DNA from: Paenibacillus marchantiophytorum
GTDB lineage: Bacteria; Bacillota; Bacilli; Paenibacillales; NBRC-103111
DNA: 64,000 nt
Direction: 5' to 3'
NCBI RefSeq assembly: GCF_014640555.1
Contig: NZ_BMHE01000011.1
Coordinates: 62,001-126,000, forward strand
Below the pieces are notes generated by a model, which worked only from the letters and a program-made list of their open reading frames with translations, made no database searches and was not told the DNA's origin. Positions 35,741-44,890 of the stretch are shown piece after piece. How positions within the stretch are numbered: the stretch's first letter is position 1; each line of letters begins with the position of its first letter. The position numbers and the translations under genes are program-made.

Positions 35741-36518
35741 GCTGCCCTCCCTGATCAGCCATGAACTCATGCAGCTCTGCCCCGTAGATTTTGCTGAGCT
35801 GGTCCGCATGAATACCTGCCGGGTGGCCGTCATAGACGATTGTTCCCTTATTTACACCAATCACACGGTCTGAGTATTTCAAAGCTATGTCCACTTGGTG
35901 CAAATTAATGATGACGGTAATACCCATTTTGGAACAGATGCTGCGTAGATGCTCCATAATAATTTTGGAAGCATTCGGATCCAAGGAGGCTATGGGTTCG
36001 TCGCACAGCAGCATTTTGGGGTTCTGAATCAGAGCCCTCGCAATGCCAACCCGCTGTTTCTGACCACCGCTTAACTGATCACAGCGTTTGTAGACCTGCT
36101 CTTCCAGACCGAGCATTTGCAGGATGCTGTACGCCTGCCTCTTCTCTGCTTCGGAGTAAATGCCGAACATCCCCGCCAGAGTTGACTTGTAGCCAAGCCG
36201 TCCATGCAGAACGTTCTCGATGACACTCAGCCGATTAACCAGATTATAATGTTGAAAAATCATCCCAATCCGTGTTCTCAGCCTCTTCAGATCGCGTTTC
36301 TTAAAACCGAGTACACTGGCACCATCAAAAATAATCTCTCCGCTGCTAGCGTCAATCATACGGTTAATACAGCGAAGGAGCGTGGATTTCCCTGCTCCCG
36401 AAGGTCCGATGATCGAAACAAATTCCCCTTCTTTCACAGCGAAGTTAATATCTAATAACGCTCTTGTATCCGCACCATACTGCTTCGATACCTGCTTGAA
36501 TTCCAATAACGTTGTCAT
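35730..36518 (-). CDS. phnC: Phosphonate ABC transporter ATPase PhnC
   Basis: 262 residues from ATG at 36518, six bases after AAAGGAG; the frame extends to 36569 but without a site. Walker A GPSGAGKSTLLRCINR near 35-50, ABC signature LSGGQKQRVGIARAL, Walker B KMLLCDEPIASLD, and the H-loop in INLHQVDIAL. Energises phosphonate uptake with the two PhnE permeases. Confidence 0.95.
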   Translation of the reverse strand: MTTLLEFKQVSKQYGADTRALLDINFAVKEGEFVSIIGPSGAGKSTLLRCINRMIDASSGEIIFDGASVLGFKKRDLKRLRTRIGMIFQHYNLVNRLSVIENVLHGRLGYKSTLAGMFGIYSEAEKRQAYSILQMLGLEEQVYKRCDQLSGGQKQRVGIARALIQNPKMLLCDEPIASLDPNASKIIMEHLRSICSKMGITVIINLHQVDIALKYSDRVIGVNKGTIVYDGHPAGIHADQLSKIYGAELHEFMADQGGQHAG

Positions 36519-36569
36519 GGTTAACTCCTTTGGCAAATTAGGTAGGTACGATTGGTACGGTTGGTACAA

Positions 36570-37628
36570 TTACTTCGATAGCTCTCTAACCGGGTTAAAC
36601 CAAGCATCTTCGACCGTCAGAAATTTCTCTTTACCTGACTTTTGCTTGAACATTCCGGACTCCTTTGAATCTTTGGGCAGATTAATCTTCGGGTTTTTGG
36701 TCACGATGTCGGAGATGAACGCGTCCTTCAGCTTCTTTTGATCGTCTGCACTAATGGTGCTTGTGTTGATTGCAAATGGGGAGTTTAATACCGGTGTGAC
36801 AGAAATGAGGGAAAATTCCTTGCCAATAAGTGTATTGAATGGCTCAGCCGCGCCTTGTTTAACTTTATAAACTGCTCCTGGTTTGTTAGCCGTTCCAGAA
36901 GACAGTTCTACATAGTTGCCCACGCAAGTATCACAGAATGCGGCAATATCTGCTTTGCCAGTCAAAAGATTGACTGCTGCCCCTTGATGCGATCCGCCAA
37001 ACAGCACTTCACTGAAAAATTTGTCCTTACCGCCTTGAATAAGATCATCCGCAGTCAAGCTCTTGTATTTATCCATCTTGCTGAAGTAGCTTACGATTCC
37101 AGCGGAAGGCACTTTGAATCCGGATGTGGAAGAATTGGATACGAAAGAGATTTTCTTGCCAGCAATGTTATTAATCGAGAAACTGCTGCCGCTTTTGTAC
37201 GCCTCTTCCTCCCCTTTTTTAACGTTCAGCCAGCTGTAATACACAGCATCATCCAGCGTTCCGGACTCACCGCTCATCACGACCAGAGGCTGAACCTTCT
37301 TATTCTTTGCATTGGCTTCGATATATCCTTGAGGTCCCATGAAAGCTATATCGGCATTGCCGCTCGCAATGGCTTCAATGGCGATAATATAATCTGTCGT
37401 TGTTTTATGCTCTACTTTCTTGCCTGTTGCCGTTTCAATGACTTTGCCCAGCTCATCACGCGCATCTTTCAAGTCAGCCCCGGATTCATTCGGGTACCAG
37501 GCGATCGTGATCGTATCCTTGGTTTTTACGGGGGCGTCGGCTTTGGCGCCTTCGCCAGCTTTGGACGCACAGCCTGCTATGACAGCAGCAAGAGTTAAAG
37601 AAATAACAAGTGTCAACACTTTCTTCAT
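36570..37628 (-). CDS. phnD: Phosphonate-binding lipoprotein PhnD
   Basis: 352 residues. Lipoprotein signal ending LAAVIAGC (Cys20), then a phosphate/phosphite/phosphonate-binding domain with IAFMGPQGYIEANAKNKKV and FVSNSSTSGFKVPSAGIVSY. It captures phosphonates at the cell surface for PhnC/PhnE. The start codon directly follows the phnL stop (TAA-ATG), and GGGAGG sits inside the end of phnL. Confidence 0.95.
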   Translation of the reverse strand: MKKVLTLVISLTLAAVIAGCASKAGEGAKADAPVKTKDTITIAWYPNESGADLKDARDELGKVIETATGKKVEHKTTTDYIIAIEAIASGNADIAFMGPQGYIEANAKNKKVQPLVVMSGESGTLDDAVYYSWLNVKKGEEEAYKSGSSFSINNIAGKKISFVSNSSTSGFKVPSAGIVSYFSKMDKYKSLTADDLIQGGKDKFFSEVLFGGSHQGAAVNLLTGKADIAAFCDTCVGNYVELSSGTANKPGAVYKVKQGAAEPFNTLIGKEFSLISVTPVLNSPFAINTSTISADDQKKLKDAFISDIVTKNPKINLPKDSKESGMFKQKSGKEKFLTVEDAWFNPVRELSK

Positions 37629-38354
37629 TTACATATCCCTCCCGATTTTCAATGCTTCTTGATAGACAATGCCGTCCTTAATTTGATACTCCCGGTTGCA
37701 CAAATTCTGCATAAACTCGAGATCGTGAAAAATGCCCAACATCGTGGTGCCTTCCTTCATCAACTGTTCAATCAGAAGCTTGACCTTCATCTTGGATCCG
37801 TGGTCCAAACTCGCGGTTGGCTCATCCAGCAGCAGCAGTCTTGGCCGCTTGACCATGGCTCTGGCAATGTTAAGACGAAGCTTTTCTCCCCCGGAAAAGG
37901 TTCCCGGATAGCTGTCCCATAGGCTGCGGTCCAGCTCAAAATGCTCCAGCATTTTGACGGTTTCATTTTCAGCATAAATCGCATCATGTCCCATTTCTAC
38001 GATCGCATGACGAACCAACTCTCTGGCTGTCGTTCGCGGCATTACATTGAGGAATTGCGAGACATAGCCAATTTCGAATTTCCGCAACTCGATGATCATT
38101 CTCTCAGGAGCGGTCACCAGATCGATCAGGCCAAAGCGCTGCGAATGATACCAGATCCTGCCTGATTGAGGCAGGTATGTTCGGTAAATGCATTTCAGCA
38201 CGGTCGACTTGCCACTTCCGCTCTTCCCCGTAATCCCTACAAATTCACCCTCTTTCAGGTTAAGGCTGACGTCTTCAACCGCATGAATCTGTTTGTTTAA
38301 GTTGTGCAATATGAACGATTTGGACAACTGTTCGATTGACAGGAGGCTATCCAT
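37629..38354 (-). CDS. phnL: C-P lyase accessory ATPase PhnL
   Basis: 241 residues. Walker A GKSGSGKSTVLKCIYRTYLP, ABC signature FSGGEKLRLNIARAM, Walker B RPRLLLLDEPTASLD. PhnL is an ABC-type ATPase that acts with the C-P lyase core and not in transport; it is needed in vivo for phosphonate breakdown. It lies between phnM and phnD, with 13 and 0 bases to the neighbours. Confidence 0.94.
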   Translation of the reverse strand: MDSLLSIEQLSKSFILHNLNKQIHAVEDVSLNLKEGEFVGITGKSGSGKSTVLKCIYRTYLPQSGRIWYHSQRFGLIDLVTAPERMIIELRKFEIGYVSQFLNVMPRTTARELVRHAIVEMGHDAIYAENETVKMLEHFELDRSLWDSYPGTFSGGEKLRLNIARAMVKRPRLLLLDEPTASLDHGSKMKVKLLIEQLMKEGTTMLGIFHDLEFMQNLCNREYQIKDGIVYQEALKIGRDM

Positions 38355-38367
38355 GCCATCACCCCCA

Positions 38368-39549
38368 TTAAATTCTATAATTCGTTTTCTGAATCAGCTT
38401 GCCATCTACCATCACTGCCGTAATGACAGGGAAATCATCAGGCTCCAGCCGTTCAATAATGAGCAAATCCGCCTTTTTCCCTTCTCGAATCGAACCTAAC
38501 TGTTCATCCATGTTGACAGCTCTTGCAGGATTCAGGGTGACGAGTTTGAACATTTCGGCCAAGCTCTTCTCATACTGATTGGCTAATTGAAAGACGGCGT
38601 GCAGCATTGCAGATGGATAGTAATCGCTGCATAGAATATCGATAGAGCCATCGTTGACGGCCTCCGCAGCAGAGAGATTCCCGCTATGCGAGCCTCCCAG
38701 TATAACGTTAGGCGCTCCGGCTATCGTGAACATGCCTTTTTCCTTCGCTTTCCGGGCAATCTCAAGCGTAATCGGGAATTCGCTGATCGTCGTGCCGAAA
38801 CTCTGCACCAGGTCCAGCTTTTCCACAGAATCGTCATCATGCGAAGCAACGGCAATGTTTCTGGCTTTGGCCATCTCGGCGATTTCGCGGATGGCATCCA
38901 CGGTCATTTTCTGCTTGGACTGGTGATTAGCAATAATGAGTTCCACATTTTCATCCGAAACGTCTTCGTATCCGCGGATCGTCTTTTTATACATTTCCAA
39001 ATCCCTGTACTGCCCCTGACCTGGCGTATGATCCATGAAGGATAGGAGATGGACCTTTTCCTCCATAATGTAGCTTTTTAAGCTTTCGATTTCATCGAGA
39101 TTATCAATCTCGAATCTGGCATGAAACCGGTGACGCACCAAATGCTTGCTATTGTGTGTCTCATCGATCAGGTCAACCAGCTTGCGCACATTCTCAGGCT
39201 CTCGGATAGGCCGATATTTGTAATCGACGGACTTGAAGATGGACAAGGAATGAAACATGGTCGTGATACCGTGAGCGATCAACTCCTTCTCTGTCTCGCG
39301 CAGACTCAGACGGAAATCGATTAAAGAAGTAGGCCGTGGAGCCGTCATATGCTCAATATAGTCGGAATGGATATCGATAAGCCCCGGAGCAATGTATCCG
39401 CCACACGCATCAATAATTTCTGTATTGGCATCTACGATACACTCGCCTTGACCTACGATCTTAGCGATTCGATCATGTTGGACAAGCAGGTCATAACCTT
39501 CTAATAGCGCTTCTTCAGTAATAATAATACCGTTCGTTATCAGATACAT
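38368..39549 (-). CDS. phnM: Alpha-D-ribose 1-methylphosphonate 5-triphosphate diphosphatase PhnM
   Basis: 393 residues from ATG at 39549, ten bases after AGGAGG. An amidohydrolase with the metal motif DIHSDYIEHM near residue 58, HRFHARFEID, VASHDDDSVEK and the C-terminal ITLNPARAVNMDEQLGSIRE. It removes pyrophosphate from ribosyl phosphonate triphosphate to give the substrate of PhnJ. A longer frame to 39627 has no site and would overlap phnK. 25 bases separate it from phnK. Confidence 0.95.
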   Translation of the reverse strand: MYLITNGIIITEEALLEGYDLLVQHDRIAKIVGQGECIVDANTEIIDACGGYIAPGLIDIHSDYIEHMTAPRPTSLIDFRLSLRETEKELIAHGITTMFHSLSIFKSVDYKYRPIREPENVRKLVDLIDETHNSKHLVRHRFHARFEIDNLDEIESLKSYIMEEKVHLLSFMDHTPGQGQYRDLEMYKKTIRGYEDVSDENVELIIANHQSKQKMTVDAIREIAEMAKARNIAVASHDDDSVEKLDLVQSFGTTISEFPITLEIARKAKEKGMFTIAGAPNVILGGSHSGNLSAAEAVNDGSIDILCSDYYPSAMLHAVFQLANQYEKSLAEMFKLVTLNPARAVNMDEQLGSIREGKKADLLIIERLEPDDFPVITAVMVDGKLIQKTNYRI

Positions 39550-39574
39550 GGGATGAACTCCTCCTGTAAATTCG

Positions 39575-40420
39575 CTACAGCATCGAATGAACGAGTTGCT
39601 GCGTATAGGCGTGTTGGGGGTCTTCAAGAATTTGATCCGTCAAGCCTTGCTCTACGACCTGTCCATCCAGCATGACCATCGTTCGGTCCGCCAACATCCG
39701 GATGACGCCAAGATCGTGTGATACAAGCAGAATGCTGATGTTCAGTTCCCTTTGCAGGTGCTTGATTAGATCCAAAACATTGGCTTGCACAGATAAATCC
39801 AGTCCGGTGGTTACTTCATCCAGCAAGAGAATAGGCGGATTGTTGGACATCGCCTTGGCAATCTGCACCCGCTGCTGCATGCCGCCCGAGAAGTTTTTCG
39901 GTGCTTCTTTCATCCGATAGAGCGGAATATGAACGCGCTCCAGCAGTTCGCTGCCTCGGGATTCCATCGCTGCCACATTGCGGCTTCCGGCGGCGATCAT
40001 CTTCTCGGCAATATTTCCGATGGAGGAAAAGTTCATCCTAAGCCCCATCACTGGATTTTGATACACTTTGCCCATGAGCTGGTTGCGGATAAATCTTCGC
40101 TGTTGGGAGGATTCTTCGAATAGGTTGCTGCTGCCATCTTTATAGGGCGTCAGGTACGATTCCCCCGCTGTTACTTCTTGATCAAAGTACAGGCACCTCA
40201 TCAACGTCGACTTGCCGCTTCCGCTCTCACCCACGATGCCGAGAACTTCGCCGGGAAATAAATCAAACGAAATATCCTGGCAAGAATACACCGTAGAGCA
40301 GACAGGGCAATAATTTTTATCCAATTGGCGCTTTGTTGCATCGCGGCATTCCCTGCAGCCTGCACCAAAATGTTTATTCAAATTTTTCACACTTAGGATC
40401 GGGGTTGAACATTCACTCAT
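39575..40420 (-). CDS. phnK: C-P lyase accessory ATPase PhnK
   Basis: 281 residues. A cysteine-rich N-terminal insert typical of PhnK (CRECRDATKRQLDKNYCPVC) precedes Walker A GESGSGKSTLMRCLYFDQ, signature FSGGMQQRVQIAKAM and Walker B ILLLDEVTTGLDLS. PhnK dimers dock on the PhnGHIJ core. It starts 14 bases after phnJ. Confidence 0.95.
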   Translation of the reverse strand: MSECSTPILSVKNLNKHFGAGCRECRDATKRQLDKNYCPVCSTVYSCQDISFDLFPGEVLGIVGESGSGKSTLMRCLYFDQEVTAGESYLTPYKDGSSNLFEESSQQRRFIRNQLMGKVYQNPVMGLRMNFSSIGNIAEKMIAAGSRNVAAMESRGSELLERVHIPLYRMKEAPKNFSGGMQQRVQIAKAMSNNPPILLLDEVTTGLDLSVQANVLDLIKHLQRELNISILLVSHDLGVIRMLADRTMVMLDGQVVEQGLTDQILEDPQHAYTQQLVHSML

Positions 40421-40434
40421 TTTTCTTCACCTCT

Positions 40435-41277
40435 TTAAGAAAACTGCTGATTCATTCGGCTTAGACAATAGCTCGTATCATTGCATTGATAGTAATTAGC
40501 ATCTTTTTCCGTATCGTAAAGTTCATCCATGAACACATCCTGAGCCCCGCACTGCTTGCAGCTCTTGCCAGGAAAGGACTCTGGTTCGAATGGAACATCT
40601 TCGAAGGCCAGGGAGACCACCTTGGTGAATGGCGGAACTGCGTAAATTTTCTTCTCCCGGCCAGCGCCAAGCAGAATTAATGCTTCTGAGCTGTTCATCT
40701 TAGGGTTGTCGAACTTAGGGATCGGACTAGGAGCCATGACATAGCGATCATGTACGAACACGGGATGGTCAGCGCCCGTGGAGACGCTGCGATACTTCAT
40801 AATCTGCTCAAACAGCATAAGCCACGCGCCGCTATATTCCTTCTCCCCATGCAGCCTCTTCGTCTCGAGTTCACTGGATTCATACATGCGCAGCGGCTCC
40901 GGCATCGGAACCTGCAGGACCAGAATTTGTCCCGTCCTCAGAGGAACTTCTGGGATGCGATGCCGTGATTGGATCAGTGTAGCCTCTGAAGTCTCCTCCA
41001 CAGCGATGACTCCCGTCGTCTTGTTAATCAGCTTCTTCATACTGACTGCATTGACGGATTCATCTGAGCCTTGGTCGATCACTTTGAGCCTGTCTAATTT
41101 CCCGATCAAGGAGAGTGTAAGCTGCAGCCCACCTGTTCCCCAACCACGTCCAATTGGCATCTCTCTGGAGGCGAACGGAACTTGATAGCCAGGAATCGCA
41201 ATAGCTTTCAGCGTGGCTCGTCTAATTTCCCTTTTGGATCCTTCGTCTAGAAAAGCGAAGTTGTATTGAATTTGCAT
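40435..41277 (-). CDS. phnJ: Alpha-D-ribose 1-methylphosphonate 5-phosphate C-P lyase PhnJ
   Basis: 280 residues. Contains the unusual radical-SAM cluster motif CX2CX21CX5C exactly: Cys240, Cys243, Cys265 and Cys271, the last being the expected thiyl-radical site. The N-terminal PGYQVPFASREMP and RGWGTGGLQLTLSLIG match the family. PhnJ cleaves the carbon-phosphorus bond, releasing a hydrocarbon (methane from methylphosphonate). All key residues are present, so the lyase should be active. Five bases separate it from phnI. Confidence 0.97.
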   Translation of the reverse strand: MQIQYNFAFLDEGSKREIRRATLKAIAIPGYQVPFASREMPIGRGWGTGGLQLTLSLIGKLDRLKVIDQGSDESVNAVSMKKLINKTTGVIAVEETSEATLIQSRHRIPEVPLRTGQILVLQVPMPEPLRMYESSELETKRLHGEKEYSGAWLMLFEQIMKYRSVSTGADHPVFVHDRYVMAPSPIPKFDNPKMNSSEALILLGAGREKKIYAVPPFTKVVSLAFEDVPFEPESFPGKSCKQCGAQDVFMDELYDTEKDANYYQCNDTSYCLSRMNQQFS

Positions 41278-41282
41278 GGGCT

Positions 41283-42404
41283 CTACTCCTCTTCCGTTTC
41301 CTTCGACTGGATCTTCCTTGTTTTGCGCACATCGTTAAGCTTGGATTGAAAGGTCACATAGTGCGGCATTTTCAAGTGTGAAATGAAGCCTGTCGATTCC
41401 ACGGAGTCGATATGATATAACACGAACTCTTCGTTCTGCGTCGGAACGCTCTTGTCACCTGCCTCTAGGCTTTTATCCAAAATGCTCATGGCGATGGCTT
41501 TCGTTTCATTCTGCCCAAAGCAGAGCCCATAGCCGAATGCCAGTTGAAGCTCTTTATGGCCATTTTCCTTCTCAACCGTTGCTGGGACGAGCATCTCTAC
41601 TTCCGTGACTTTAATCTCGCCGATGTAGTAAGCATCATCCTCATCATGTGTCGGATGCAGAGGATTTTCCAAGTAAATTGGAAGCTGACCTACCCGCAGT
41701 TCGCCCACTGTCGGGTGAATCATGCCGTATCCCCGTATCACAGCGTAGGCGAGAGAAGTTACGGCTCCGGTCTGACCCCTTGTCAAAATCTGCAGCTTCT
41801 CACTCCTGCTAGCTGGAAAGGTCAGGCTTGTTCGCGTGACATCATCCGGCTCGGTGTGATCAGTCGGACAGTCCGCTATCAAGCCCTCTTTCCTGAGATA
41901 GTCCAGCACTTTGGGAAGACGACTTTCTGCAGCTTCAATGAATTCGGCGCCTTCTCCAGATGCAAAGTCCTGCAACCAGCTTCTTACATCAGCTTCCGTT
42001 TCTTCCATGAGGTCGAAGTCCAGCATGCGATGAGAGTAATCCGCAGAAGCTCCCAGAATCTGTCCGCCAGGGATATCCTTGAAGGAAGCAGAAATTCGTC
42101 TTTCCACACGCATCTCCTCAGGCTGGATGGTTCTGGAGTAGTGTTTTCTAGGCAGCGTTGACCGATAGGCGCGCAGCAGGAACACCGCTTCTTCGGGATT
42201 TCCTTCCGCCTGCTTAATAGCCAGAGCTGCTAGCTGCTCACTATAAAAGCTGCTTTCTGACATCACTTGATCGATGAGTCCTCGCATCCCGGCTTCAATC
42301 ACATCGACATCCAGAACTTTATTGCTTTTCAATCTTTCGAACTGCATGCGTTTTAACGATTCTTCAATGGCATGCGTGCCACCTTTGACTGCTACATACC
42401 CCAT
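41283..42404 (-). CDS. phnI: C-P lyase core subunit PhnI
   Basis: 373 residues; the nucleosidase subunit that joins phosphonate to ATP ribose with loss of adenine, together with PhnG and PhnH. Family landmarks: MGYVAVKGGTHAIEESL at the N-terminus, VLDYLRKEGLIADC, SYAVIRGYGMIHPTVGELRV in the form LAYAVIRGYGMIHPT, and YVTFQSKLNDVRKTR at the C-terminus. ATG follows the phnH stop with no gap. Confidence 0.96.
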   Translation of the reverse strand: MGYVAVKGGTHAIEESLKRMQFERLKSNKVLDVDVIEAGMRGLIDQVMSESSFYSEQLAALAIKQAEGNPEEAVFLLRAYRSTLPRKHYSRTIQPEEMRVERRISASFKDIPGGQILGASADYSHRMLDFDLMEETEADVRSWLQDFASGEGAEFIEAAESRLPKVLDYLRKEGLIADCPTDHTEPDDVTRTSLTFPASRSEKLQILTRGQTGAVTSLAYAVIRGYGMIHPTVGELRVGQLPIYLENPLHPTHDEDDAYYIGEIKVTEVEMLVPATVEKENGHKELQLAFGYGLCFGQNETKAIAMSILDKSLEAGDKSVPTQNEEFVLYHIDSVESTGFISHLKMPHYVTFQSKLNDVRKTRKIQSKETEEE

Positions 42405-43001
42405 TCAACTAACCTCCTCAACCAGAACCTGCGTCGTTCTCGGCAAAGCAAGCAGACGATGCTTCGTATCCACGAAGAGGCAATCCAACCCAAGCGGGTA
42501 TTCGGCATTTCGCTCCGCTCGGATATCCAGCCATCCCTCACTAGCAAGTACCTGAGCGTTGGTGAAGGACTGGATACCTGGTCCAGAAAGTCGCAGCTTC
42601 CTTCCCTCAGACAAACTTTCTACTTCTATAATTAACGTTGCCGAGAAATGCGGGTCACTTAAATTACCAATTTTCGCCATTTCAAGCGCTTGTTGCAAAT
42701 CACCTTGTTGTGCGTCGCTGAGCACAAAAATAAAATCTGCCTCGCTCGCTTCCGTTTCTCTGGCATAACTCATTTGTTTGAACAATTGCGTCACTTGAAC
42801 TTTCCGCTCCGAGAACACGTTGAAGGAGACTTCCGTATCCAGCAGCATCTCGGCCAGTACCAACGTTGCAGGCAAACAGCCTTTATCCAACGCTAGCTCT
42901 CCGGCTTCTTCGGCGAGATCTGAGAGAGTCCCAGGTCTTGACTGGGAGTCGATCAATTTTCTATAAGCTCTTTGTATATCGTGAATGAAATCCAAGCTCA
43001 T
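42405..43001 (-). CDS. phnH: C-P lyase core subunit PhnH
   Basis: 198 residues from ATG at 43001, eight bases after AAAGGAG. Matches PhnH: FIHDIQRAYRKLIDSQSRPG at the N-terminus and LKLRLSGPGI-type segment as RKLRLSGPGIQSF, then YPLGLDCLFVDTKHRLLALP. Structural core subunit forming a dimer with PhnG and PhnI. It ends directly at the phnI start. Confidence 0.95.
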   Translation of the reverse strand: MSLDFIHDIQRAYRKLIDSQSRPGTLSDLAEEAGELALDKGCLPATLVLAEMLLDTEVSFNVFSERKVQVTQLFKQMSYARETEASEADFIFVLSDAQQGDLQQALEMAKIGNLSDPHFSATLIIEVESLSEGRKLRLSGPGIQSFTNAQVLASEGWLDIRAERNAEYPLGLDCLFVDTKHRLLALPRTTQVLVEEVS

Positions 43002-43015
43002 GGTAGTCTCTCCTT

Positions 43016-43441
43016 TCAATCCGTGTCCATCGTTTCAAAATTCACTTTTGTTTGCAGAAGCTTCGATTGAAATGCGGCTTGTTGAGCAGCCAACCGATCG
43101 CTTTCCTGCTGCAGCAGAGTTGACCATTCCGCAGTTTCATTAAGATCAGCCCCGAAAGCTGCATCAATGACAGCCAAGTCATAGGCTTTGTTCGGGTCAT
43201 CGCCCTTGACAAAACCAACGCCGGTTACACCTTCAATCTGCACTTTGCATTCCGTCACCAACACTTCGCCCAAATAAAACAGGCTTTTCTGTGCGGTTTC
43301 TCTCACCTTGACCATGACCAGTCCGTAATTAGGCTCTTCGATCACAACAATGTTGTAACGGCTCACAATATCTTGCGAAAGCGACACCGCCAGGTCAGCC
43401 GTTCCATTTATTAAAATCTCTGTTCTTTGCTTTCGTTTCAT
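43016..43441 (-). CDS. phnG: C-P lyase core subunit PhnG
   Basis: 141 residues from ATG at 43441, seven bases after AAGGAGG. Recognised by PNYGLVMVKVRETAQKSLFY, LGEVLVTECKVQIEGVTGVG and AVIDAAFGADL. Core subunit of the PhnGHIJ complex. A 91-bp gap to the GntR gene upstream is the longest inside the operon, but no clear promoter is visible in it. Confidence 0.95.
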   Translation of the reverse strand: MKRKQRTEILINGTADLAVSLSQDIVSRYNIVVIEEPNYGLVMVKVRETAQKSLFYLGEVLVTECKVQIEGVTGVGFVKGDDPNKAYDLAVIDAAFGADLNETAEWSTLLQQESDRLAAQQAAFQSKLLQTKVNFETMDTD

Positions 43442-43532
43442 CCTTGGACCTCCTTGCTCTGAGAAGTCATCATTCACTTCGAAGTTCACTCTATCTTGTT
43501 GCCAGGCTGATGGCTGTTAAGATTACGTAAAT

Positions 43533-44234
43533 TTAAATCTCGTAAGAAAAACAGTCTCCACGATACAAAATTTTGCTGCATTCCAGCATTTTGCCTGATT
43601 CACCATCCATGCAGCCGGATTCGAGCACCAATAACGGAATAAGGCTGGAGCAAGCTAGCAGATCCCTCTCGCTTTTAGAAGGATACGTTACGCTAAGAAT
43701 TGTTTGGATAGAACGAAAATTGTGATAGCCCTTGCTTCTGTAATACTGAAACATGGAAGTAATCTCTCTTCCCTCGGTACTGATTTCAGGAAACATGCAT
43801 GCCGTCACATACGAAATGTGCAAGGCGATAGACTGTCCATTGACAATTCGGAGTCGGCCCACTCGATAGACCATGCTGTCTTCAGGTGCGCGAAGGGATT
43901 GATAAATTTTATTGTTAAACGAGATTGGCTCACAAAATATGTTCTTGGACTGATAGTTATAGCCCAAATCACGCATCTTCTGACTAAAGCTGATATTCCC
44001 GGAAAGAACGAGAGGAATGCGAAGATTTCGATCCTGCACAAAGCTGCCTTTGCCTTGCTTGGAGTAGATATAGCCCAGTTCCTGCAAGCGTTCGTAGGCT
44101 TTGCGCGCAGTGATTCTGGGGACCTTGAATCGGTCTGCCAACTCATTTTCCGAAGGCAATTTATCGTCAGGCTCATACTTGCCGGATTGGATAGCCGCAG
44201 TCAGATAATCCATGATATCCATCTCTTCAGACAT
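43533..44234 (-). CDS. phnF: PhnF-like GntR/HutC family regulator
   Basis: 233 residues: a GntR winged helix (KLPSENELADRFKVPRITAR; ERLQELGYIYSKQGKGSFV) and a C-terminal UTRA effector domain (YRVGRLRIVNGQSIALHISY). PhnF-type proteins repress phosphonate genes until a phosphonate or phosphate-related ligand binds. It is the third gene of the operon, so it is probably autoregulated. GGAGG precedes ATG by eight bases. A phosphonate role is inferred from position. Confidence 0.88.
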   Translation of the reverse strand: MSEEMDIMDYLTAAIQSGKYEPDDKLPSENELADRFKVPRITARKAYERLQELGYIYSKQGKGSFVQDRNLRIPLVLSGNISFSQKMRDLGYNYQSKNIFCEPISFNNKIYQSLRAPEDSMVYRVGRLRIVNGQSIALHISYVTACMFPEISTEGREITSMFQYYRSKGYHNFRSIQTILSVTYPSKSERDLLACSSLIPLLVLESGCMDGESGKMLECSKILYRGDCFSYEI

Positions 44235-44257
44235 GCTCGTTACCTCCGAAGCTGAAA

Positions 44258-44890
44258 TCAGCCATATTTTTGGATGAACCCATAAGCATCGTTTAATTCA
44301 TGAAATCTCATCTCCAACAACTCACGAGGCCAGTCCCACCAAGCAATCTGCTGCAATTTATCACAAATCTCCTTGGGAAAACGGGTTTTGATTGGCTTCG
44401 CCGCCACGCCAACCACGATGGTATAAGGCTCAACATCTTTGGTCACGACAGCACCTGAACCGACAACCGCGCCATTCCCGATTTTAACGCCCTTCATGAC
44501 AATTGCCCCGTGCCCAATCCAGACATCATGGCCAATTGTCACGCGATTGCCCCTGCGCCAGTCGAAAATCCCCTGATCGTCGGTCTCAGCGAAACCGTAG
44601 TCCATTCGCCTATACGTCATATGATGCTGAGATACCCGTTCCATCGGATGGTCAACTGGATTAATGCAAACATGGGAAGCAATAGAAGTGAATTTACCCA
44701 CCTCTGCGTAATTGATCGTGACATCGTCCATTGTATAGGTATAATCCCCAATTGAGGCTTCTATGATCTTGTTGTTTGGACCGATCGAGGTCCACTCCCC
44801 TGCAAAGCTGTTGAAGATATTACTGCTCTCATGAATGTCAGGCTCAGCTGACTGCAGGGAATGGCTGTGTGTTTGATGAATATGTTTCAT
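44258..44890 (-). CDS. Phosphonate-cluster hexapeptide-repeat transferase
   Basis: 210 residues with a left-handed beta-helix: IGPNNKIIEASIGDYTYTMD, VTIGHDVWIGHGAIVMKGVK and IGNGAVVGSGAVVTKDV. Matches the acyltransferase family repeatedly found in phosphonate operons (phn threonine-family transferase). It may acetylate aminophosphonates, filling the place of PhnO, but its substrate is not established. The start overlaps the stop of the PHP gene by four bases (ATGA). Confidence 0.85.
   Translation of the reverse strand: MKHIHQTHSHSLQSAEPDIHESSNIFNSFAGEWTSIGPNNKIIEASIGDYTYTMDDVTINYAEVGKFTSIASHVCINPVDHPMERVSQHHMTYRRMDYGFAETDDQGIFDWRRGNRVTIGHDVWIGHGAIVMKGVKIGNGAVVGSGAVVTKDVEPYTIVVGVAAKPIKTRFPKEICDKLQQIAWWDWPRELLEMRFHELNDAYGFIQKYG

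Noticed and set aside
43442..43532. Internal promoter between the GntR gene and phnG
   Set aside because: I could not find a convincing -35/-10 pair; the gap is only 91 bases and the strand and order fit one transcript.
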